Origin: Sphingobacterium sp. lm-10
Lineage (GTDB): Bacteria; Bacteroidota; Bacteroidia; Sphingobacteriales; Sphingobacteriaceae
Assembly: GCF_023554555.1 (NCBI RefSeq)
Contig: NZ_JAMJWC010000001.1
Location: 1,922,001 to 1,986,000 of the forward strand
Reading direction: 5' to 3'
DNA: 64,000 bases
Shown here: one piece after another, positions 59,440 to 64,000 of the stretch
How the letters are laid out: each line of letters starts with the position of its first letter
How positions within the stretch are numbered: the stretch's first letter is position 1
Position numbers and translations under genes: made by a program
Notes under the pieces: generated by a model
Database searches by the model: none
What the model saw: only the letters and a program-made list of their open reading frames with translations
Told to the model about the DNA's origin: nothing

Positions 59440-59618
59440 AAAAAAAAACCGCAATTAAATAACCAGGTTCCATGTATTATTAAACTTCGAATTCACATGA
59501 TTTGAGCGTATGATCATGACCCAGATGGCTTTCGCAAAATGGCCTACATCTTGTTTTGCTCGTGATATTGAAGCGTTAAGTTTAAAATAGTGACAACCCG
59601 AATTTAACTGCGGCAAAT
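59440..59618 (-). ncRNA. ssrS: Candidate 6S RNA (ssrS)
   Basis: The 246-bp gap between zapA and rny encodes no protein. On the minus strand its start CCGCAGTTAAAT pairs with ATTTAATTGCGG near its end, with GGGTT/AACCT continuing the stem, so a roughly 180-nt RNA closes on itself and ends in a run of about nine T, a Rho-independent end. Size, closed terminal stem with large inner loop and position beside zapA are those of 6S RNA, which binds housekeeping RNA polymerase in stationary phase. No clear TAnnTTTG box was found upstream. Exact 5' end uncertain. Confidence 0.68.
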
Positions 59619-59654
59619 TCGTTGTTTTAAGCCCGTAAATAAAGAACGTATGTT

Positions 59655-59945
59655 TTATTTATTGAAAAAATCGGAAAGCAATTTGTCTAATTCGTGTACG
59701 GATTGCTCAATGCCCTGGCCTTGATCCTGTGCATTACGCTCTGCTTTAATCATCCCTGTAGCATATTGCAATACACACATGGACAATAAATCCTGCTTAT
59801 CACGAACTGCATAATTGTCTTGCAATTCTTTTATTTTTTCATTTATCAATTTCGCAGCGTAACGTATCACCTCTTCTTCTTCCGTTTCTACGCGCAACGG
59901 ATACACCCGGTCTGCGATATTTATTTTTATGGAAATGTCTCCCAT
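59655..59945 (-). CDS. zapA: Cell division protein ZapA
   Basis: The 96-residue protein starts MGDISIKINIADRVYPLRV and has EEEVIRYAAKLINEKIKEL followed by a helical C-terminal part, as in ZapA, which bundles FtsZ filaments. It lies 46 bp behind the small coiled-coil gene in the pheT cluster and 37 bp before the 6S RNA candidate. Confidence 0.9.
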   Translation of the reverse strand: MGDISIKINIADRVYPLRVETEEEEVIRYAAKLINEKIKELQDNYAVRDKQDLLSMCVLQYATGMIKAERNAQDQGQGIEQSVHELDKLLSDFFNK

Positions 59946-59991
59946 TACGTTGAGCTTAAAAATGTATACTATCCATGCTGACTGCCTTAGG

Positions 59992-60297
59992 CTATTTCAA
60001 CAGGTTGATACATTTATCTATTTCACGGACAAAATCGTTAATTTTTTGTTTCGTGTCAAGTACTTTTTCACTTATTGCCGTATCTGCCTCAGAATTTTCA
60101 AAGGTTTTAGCGACCGCTAATGCTTTCACTCTTTCCTCCAGTTGTTTTACTTTTTCTGAGCTCGTACCCAAGGCTACTTGAAGAGATTGTACTTCCAATT
60201 TCAACAAGTCATTTTCCTCCTGGTATGCTTCACACAATTGAATTAAATTTGTCGCCTTCTCGACGATAAGATCCATTTGCGCAGATAAAGACGCCAT
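59992..60297 (-). CDS. Small coiled-coil protein between pheT and zapA
   Basis: The 101-residue acidic protein is almost entirely heptad-like coiled coil (MDLIVEKATNLIQLCEAYQEENDLL, LEVQSLQVALGTSSEKVKQLEERV) and ends KINDFVREIDKCINLLK. The position next to zapA and the coiled coil suggest a ZapB-like or other divisome-related role, which is inference; no catalytic motif is present. It is 29 bp behind pheT and 46 bp before zapA. Confidence 0.8.
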   Translation of the reverse strand: MASLSAQMDLIVEKATNLIQLCEAYQEENDLLKLEVQSLQVALGTSSEKVKQLEERVKALAVAKTFENSEADTAISEKVLDTKQKINDFVREIDKCINLLK

Positions 60298-60326
60298 ATT
60301 TCGCGATTATATCAAATATTATTCAC

Positions 60327-62723
60327 CTAGCGCACCTCAGCGCCAACTTCCTTCTCAAAGTTAACAATTAATTTTTGAATTACGCCATCAATTTGTTTAT
60401 CCGTTAGGGTCTGATTTTCATCCTGAAGCGTAAAACTAAGCGCATAGGATTTCTTTCCAGCAGGCAATTTATCGCCTTTGTACACATCAAATATGGCTAC
60501 GTCTTTAAGCAGTTTGCGTTCCGTTTTTTGTGCCAGCAGCCGAAGTTGTTCAAATGGTACTTTATCATCCAGCAACAAGGCCAGGTCGCGTCGTACTGCC
60601 GGAAATTTCGAGATCTCTTGAAACTTGATCGTTTGCTTACGGATCATCTTTAAAACAGCATCCCAATCAAACTGAGCAAAGAACACGGTACGTTCTACAT
60701 CGGCTTTTTTGAGATTCTCTTTAGAGACCTCTCCAAATGTGACCAACACCTTTTCGCCTTTCTTATACGTCAATCCGTAGCTGAAATAGCTCGATGTGGT
60801 TTCCTCCACACGAACACCATCGATGCGCAATCGTTTCAAGATACCATCAACAACGGCTTTGACACCGTAGAAATTAACCTGACCAGCAGCGTGATTCCAT
60901 TGCTCAGGAGCCTGCCTGCCCGTAATCGTAATTGCTAAATGATGTTTTTCCTGATACTTGTCTTCTACCAGGTGATAAGATTTGCCGAACTCGAATACTT
61001 TCAAATCTGCACTTTTGCGCTTCTGATTGTAGGCTACTGCAGTTAGGGCGGAGAACAACAGGTTTTGGCGCATGGTATCCAGGTCGGTACTCAGCGGATT
61101 CAATAACTTCACCGCCGTATCTACATTCTCGGCATACGCTTCTTTGCTTAAGGAATTAGACAAAATCTCCCGATAACCATTGCCGATCAAAAGATCTGCT
61201 ACCTGATTCAGAATAACTTCTTTATCCGGTTTTTGTACGGTATTGAGAGATGCTTTGATCTGTGTACCCAGCTCAATATTGTTATATCCGTAAATCCTTA
61301 AAACTTCTTCGATAACGTCTACTTCGCGCGTAACATCTACTTTAAACGGCGGGACTGCGACTTCCAACGTTTCTGGCGTTTCGTGTTCAATACCGATGCC
61401 GAGCGACTGTATAATCGAGCGAATCTCTTCTACCGGAATTGCTTTGCCGATCAAACGTTGCACTCGGCTGTAATCCACTTCAAAACGGAACGCTTCTACC
61501 GGAGCTGGGTATAAATCGGTAATAACCGAAGAAACTTGGCCACCAGCAACCTCTTGAATCAAGGCAGCTGCTTTGTGTAAGGCGATCACCGGCATGTTTG
61601 GATCTGTACCACGCTCGAAACGAAACGACGAATCTGTCTTTAAGCCATGACGCTTGGCCGTTTTGCGCACCGTAACCGGATGGAAATAGGCCGATTCTAA
61701 GAAAATATCCGTGGTCGCTTCAGAAACACCAGATGCTGCGCCGCCAAATACCCCCGCAATACACATGGGTTTTTCGGCATCAGCAATGACCAGATCATCC
61801 GTAGATAATTTGCGCTCCACATCATCTAAGGTCGTAAATAACTCATCTGCATTAGCTTTGCGCACGACAATTTGGTTACCCGTAATTTTGGCCTGATCAA
61901 AAGCATGCAAAGGCTGCCCCAGATCATGCAATATATAATTCGTGATGTCGACCACATTATTGATCGGGCGGACACCAATAGTCTGTAATTTTTCTTTCAA
62001 CCAGGCTGGAGATTCCGCCACGGTGATACCGGTTATATTGACGCCTGCGTAACGTGGCGCATCTTCCGGTGAGCGCACTTCTACCACCGTACTTACATTT
62101 TGCGATTCTTCGACAGAAGTTGTATTGATAGGCAGTAATCCTTTACGGAAATAAGCCGCCAGATCGCGTGCAACACCCAGATGTGAGGCTGCATCAGCAC
62201 GGTTCGGTGTCAAGCCGATTTCAAAACAAAAATCGTCTTCCATCTGATAGAAATCCTTTACCAATAAACCAGGAACAGTTCCTTCTGGCAATTCGACAAT
62301 GCCGGCATGAGATGTACCCAAGCCTACTTCGTCTTCTCCACACAACATCCCTTCGGATACTTCTCCACGGATTTTTGATTTTGTAATCTTAAATGGTTCG
62401 CCGTTACTTGGATGGCATACTGCTCCCGGAGGCGCTACGATCACTTTCAATCCAGCGCGACAGTTGGGCGCTCCACATACAATATGAAGCGGCTCGGCTG
62501 CACCCACATTCACCGTGGTGATTTGCAACTTATCAGCATTAGGATGGCGCTCGCAGGTTAATACTTCGCCTACTATCAGCCCTTCCAATCCGCCAGGAAT
62601 ACTTTGCACTTTGTCTACCGCCTCTACCTCCAGACCAATATCGGTCAATATCAGAGACAGCTCTTCGGGTGTATATGGAGTGATATCGATAAAATTCTTA
62701 AGCCAATTATAGGAAATCTTCAT
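60327..62723 (-). CDS. pheT: Phenylalanyl-tRNA synthetase beta subunit
   Basis: The start is the ATG at 62723 (MKISYNWLKNFID, 798 residues); the frame could extend eight codons further. It has the N-terminal tRNA-binding domain (VGEVLTCERHPNADKLQIT), B3/B4 editing domain (about 210-400), B5 domains and a C-terminal anticodon-binding FDX-ACB domain (FPAVRRDLALLLDDKVPFEQL). With PheS it charges tRNA-Phe. pheS is not in the window. It is the first gene of the minus-strand cluster and is divergent from valS. Confidence 0.96.
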   Translation of the reverse strand: MKISYNWLKNFIDITPYTPEELSLILTDIGLEVEAVDKVQSIPGGLEGLIVGEVLTCERHPNADKLQITTVNVGAAEPLHIVCGAPNCRAGLKVIVAPPGAVCHPSNGEPFKITKSKIRGEVSEGMLCGEDEVGLGTSHAGIVELPEGTVPGLLVKDFYQMEDDFCFEIGLTPNRADAASHLGVARDLAAYFRKGLLPINTTSVEESQNVSTVVEVRSPEDAPRYAGVNITGITVAESPAWLKEKLQTIGVRPINNVVDITNYILHDLGQPLHAFDQAKITGNQIVVRKANADELFTTLDDVERKLSTDDLVIADAEKPMCIAGVFGGAASGVSEATTDIFLESAYFHPVTVRKTAKRHGLKTDSSFRFERGTDPNMPVIALHKAAALIQEVAGGQVSSVITDLYPAPVEAFRFEVDYSRVQRLIGKAIPVEEIRSIIQSLGIGIEHETPETLEVAVPPFKVDVTREVDVIEEVLRIYGYNNIELGTQIKASLNTVQKPDKEVILNQVADLLIGNGYREILSNSLSKEAYAENVDTAVKLLNPLSTDLDTMRQNLLFSALTAVAYNQKRKSADLKVFEFGKSYHLVEDKYQEKHHLAITITGRQAPEQWNHAAGQVNFYGVKAVVDGILKRLRIDGVRVEETTSSYFSYGLTYKKGEKVLVTFGEVSKENLKKADVERTVFFAQFDWDAVLKMIRKQTIKFQEISKFPAVRRDLALLLDDKVPFEQLRLLAQKTERKLLKDVAIFDVYKGDKLPAGKKSYALSFTLQDENQTLTDKQIDGVIQKLIVNFEKEVGAEVR

Positions 62724-62744
62724 GCTGATTCTTTTTTCGTGGTA

Positions 62745-62752
62745 CAAATATA
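62745..62752 (-). promoter_or_regulatory. -7 box of pheT
   Basis: The minus strand reads TATATTTG, matching TAnnTTTG, 22 bp before the pheT ATG. Confidence 0.55.
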
Positions 62753-62817
62753 GAATTTTACGCTAAAATATGGAGCCTACTATCGTATTGCACATCGCAT
62801 AAATCAAGATTAATCCC

Positions 62818-62825
62818 TATTTTTG
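62818..62825 (+). promoter_or_regulatory. -7 box of valS
   Basis: TATTTTTG matches TAnnTTTG, 27 bp upstream of the valS ATG. Confidence 0.5.
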
Positions 62826-62852
62826 TTGCTTTATTTTTATGCATAATCAAAG

Positions 62853-64000
62853 ATGAGTATAGCGAAAACATATAGTCCTAAAGAAGCCGAAAACAAATGG
62901 TACGCCTACTGGAAAGAGAATGGATTTTTCCGTTCTGTACCCGACGATAGAGAGCCGTACACGATTGTGATGCCTCCTCCTAATGTGACTGGCGTGCTTC
63001 ATATGGGACATATGTTAAACAATACGATTCAAGATGTATTGATCCGTAAAGCACGTATGCAGGGTAAGAATGCCTGCTGGGTGCCTGGTACAGATCATGC
63101 ATCTATCGCGACGGAAGCGAAAGTAGTCGCGATGCTGAAAGAGAAAGGCATTAATAAAAAAGACATCTCCCGCGAAGACTTTTTGAACTACGCTTGGGAG
63201 TGGAAAGAGAAATACGGAGGCATTATCCTCAAACAATTAGAAAAACTGGGTGCTTCCTGCGATTGGGACCGCACCAAGTTTACGATGGATCCTGATCTTT
63301 CTGAGGCCGTTCTGGATACCTTCATCAAGTGGTACGAAGCCGGTTATATTTATCGTGGTGTACGGATGGTAAACTGGGATCCACAAGGAAAAACCGCCCT
63401 TTCGGATGAGGAAGTGATCCGCAAAGAAGTCAACCAAAAATTGTATTATATCCGCTATCAGATCAAAGATAGCGAAGAGCATATTGTCATTGCCACGACG
63501 CGTCCGGAAACCATCATGGCCGATTCGGCGATCTGTATCAACCCGAACGACGAGCGCTATGCAAACCTAAAAGGAAAAACGGTATTCGTACCGATCATCA
63601 ACCGAGAAATCCCGGTTATATTGGACGAATATGTGGAGATGGATTTTGGAACAGGTTGTTTGAAAGTAACTCCAGCACATGATCTTAACGATTATGAACT
63701 GGGACAAAAACACAATCTACCGGTGATCGACATTTTGAATGATGATGGTACGCTGAATGAAAAAGCAGAAATCTTCGTCGGTGAAGATCGTTTTATCGCA
63801 CGCAAAAAGGTAGCCAAGCAACTGGACGAGATTGGTCAGTTAGAAAAAGTGGAAGATTACGTTTCTCAGGTAGGCTTTTCGGAACGTACCGACGCCGCTA
63901 TAGAGCCAAAATTATCCATGCAATGGTGGTTGAAGATGGAAAACCTCTCTAAGCCTGCCTTGGATTATGTGCAGGATGGCACGATAAACCTGATACCAGA
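62853..64000 (+). CDS. valS: Valyl-tRNA synthetase, 3' end cut by window edge
   Basis: The frame opens at ATG 62853 ([20 protein letters not shown]) and continues open to the edge, giving about 382 of the expected ~880 residues. The class I HIGH-type motif is [13 protein letters not shown], followed by [18 protein letters not shown] and the editing domain with [10 protein letters not shown] and [19 protein letters not shown]. The KMSKS motif lies beyond the window. It is divergent from pheT. Confidence 0.97.
   Translation, partial: MSIAKTYSPKEAENKWYAYWKENGFFRSVPDDREPYTIVMPPPNVTGVLHMGHMLNNTIQDVLIRKARMQGKNACWVPGTDHASIATEAKVVAMLKEKGINKKDISREDFLNYAWEWKEKYGGIILKQLEKLGASCDWDRTKFTMDPDLSEAVLDTFIKWYEAGYIYRGVRMVNWDPQGKTALSDEEVIRKEVNQKLYYIRYQIKDSEEHIVIATTRPETIMADSAICINPNDERYANLKGKTVFVPIINREIPVILDEYVEMDFGTGCLKVTPAHDLNDYELGQKHNLPVIDILNDDGTLNEKAEIFVGEDRFIARKKVAKQLDEIGQLEKVEDYVSQVGFSERTDAAIEPKLSMQWWLKMENLSKPALDYVQDGTINLIP

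Overview
The window looks like the chromosome of a member of the Bacteroidota, most likely a Sphingobacteriaceae (Sphingobacterium/Pedobacter-like) species. The grounds are: two SusC/SusD outer-membrane nutrient uptake pairs, one under a FecI/FecR-type sigma/anti-sigma pair; a lipoprotein TamA variant (TamL) next to TamB; the order rpsL-rpsG-fusA-rpsJ without tuf; repeated -7 promoter boxes of the Bacteroidota form TAnnTTTG; weak Shine-Dalgarno sites; and the order pheT - coiled-coil ORF - zapA - 6S RNA - rny. No insertion sequence, phage, CRISPR array or defence island was recognised. The genus assignment is an inference. Layout, 1-12 kb: on the minus strand, a ROK regulator, SusC and a SusD cut by the window edge form one operon (4984 down to 1). 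A 1.1 kb gene-poor stretch follows. Then come a short-chain dehydrogenase with an AraC regulator, tRNA-Arg(UCU) and tRNA-Ser(UGA) back to back, a decayed copy of the tRNA-Arg 3' half with part of its terminator, and a response regulator - histidine kinase - two PepSY-like secreted proteins operon. Layout, 12-26.5 kb, mostly plus strand: tamB-tamL (envelope biogenesis), mdh, a small retropepsin-like protease, an MFS exporter (minus), a transaldolase/F6P aldolase, a Fur-family regulator, an AT-rich gap and RNase R. Layout, 26.5-37 kb: a minus-strand operon mgtA - small membrane protein - mprF joins Mg2+ import to phospholipid aminoacylation; then a lipoprotein and the ribosomal str operon, which stops at a terminator directly after rpsJ. 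Layout, 37-44 kb: ECF sigma factor, FecR anti-sigma, a 33-codon ORF, STN-domain SusC and SusD form a trans-envelope-regulated uptake locus. Layout, 44-55 kb, minus strand: outer-membrane barrel, monomeric NADP isocitrate dehydrogenase, and a heavy-metal efflux operon (TolC-type channel, adaptor, HME-RND pump) next to its probable two-component system. Layout, 55-64 kb: two VOC-fold proteins, a lipoprotein, an MFS exporter, then rny, a candidate 6S RNA, zapA, a coiled-coil gene and pheT on the minus strand, with valS starting divergently and running off the end. Most genes are housekeeping or ordinary accessory functions. The observations most worth following are the inverted tRNA-Arg relic, the mgtA-mprF operon with its uncharacterised membrane protein, the 6S RNA candidate, the detached end of the str operon, the small ORF between fecR and susC, and the nearly leaderless tRNA-Ser promoter. 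No clearly undescribed system was identified.
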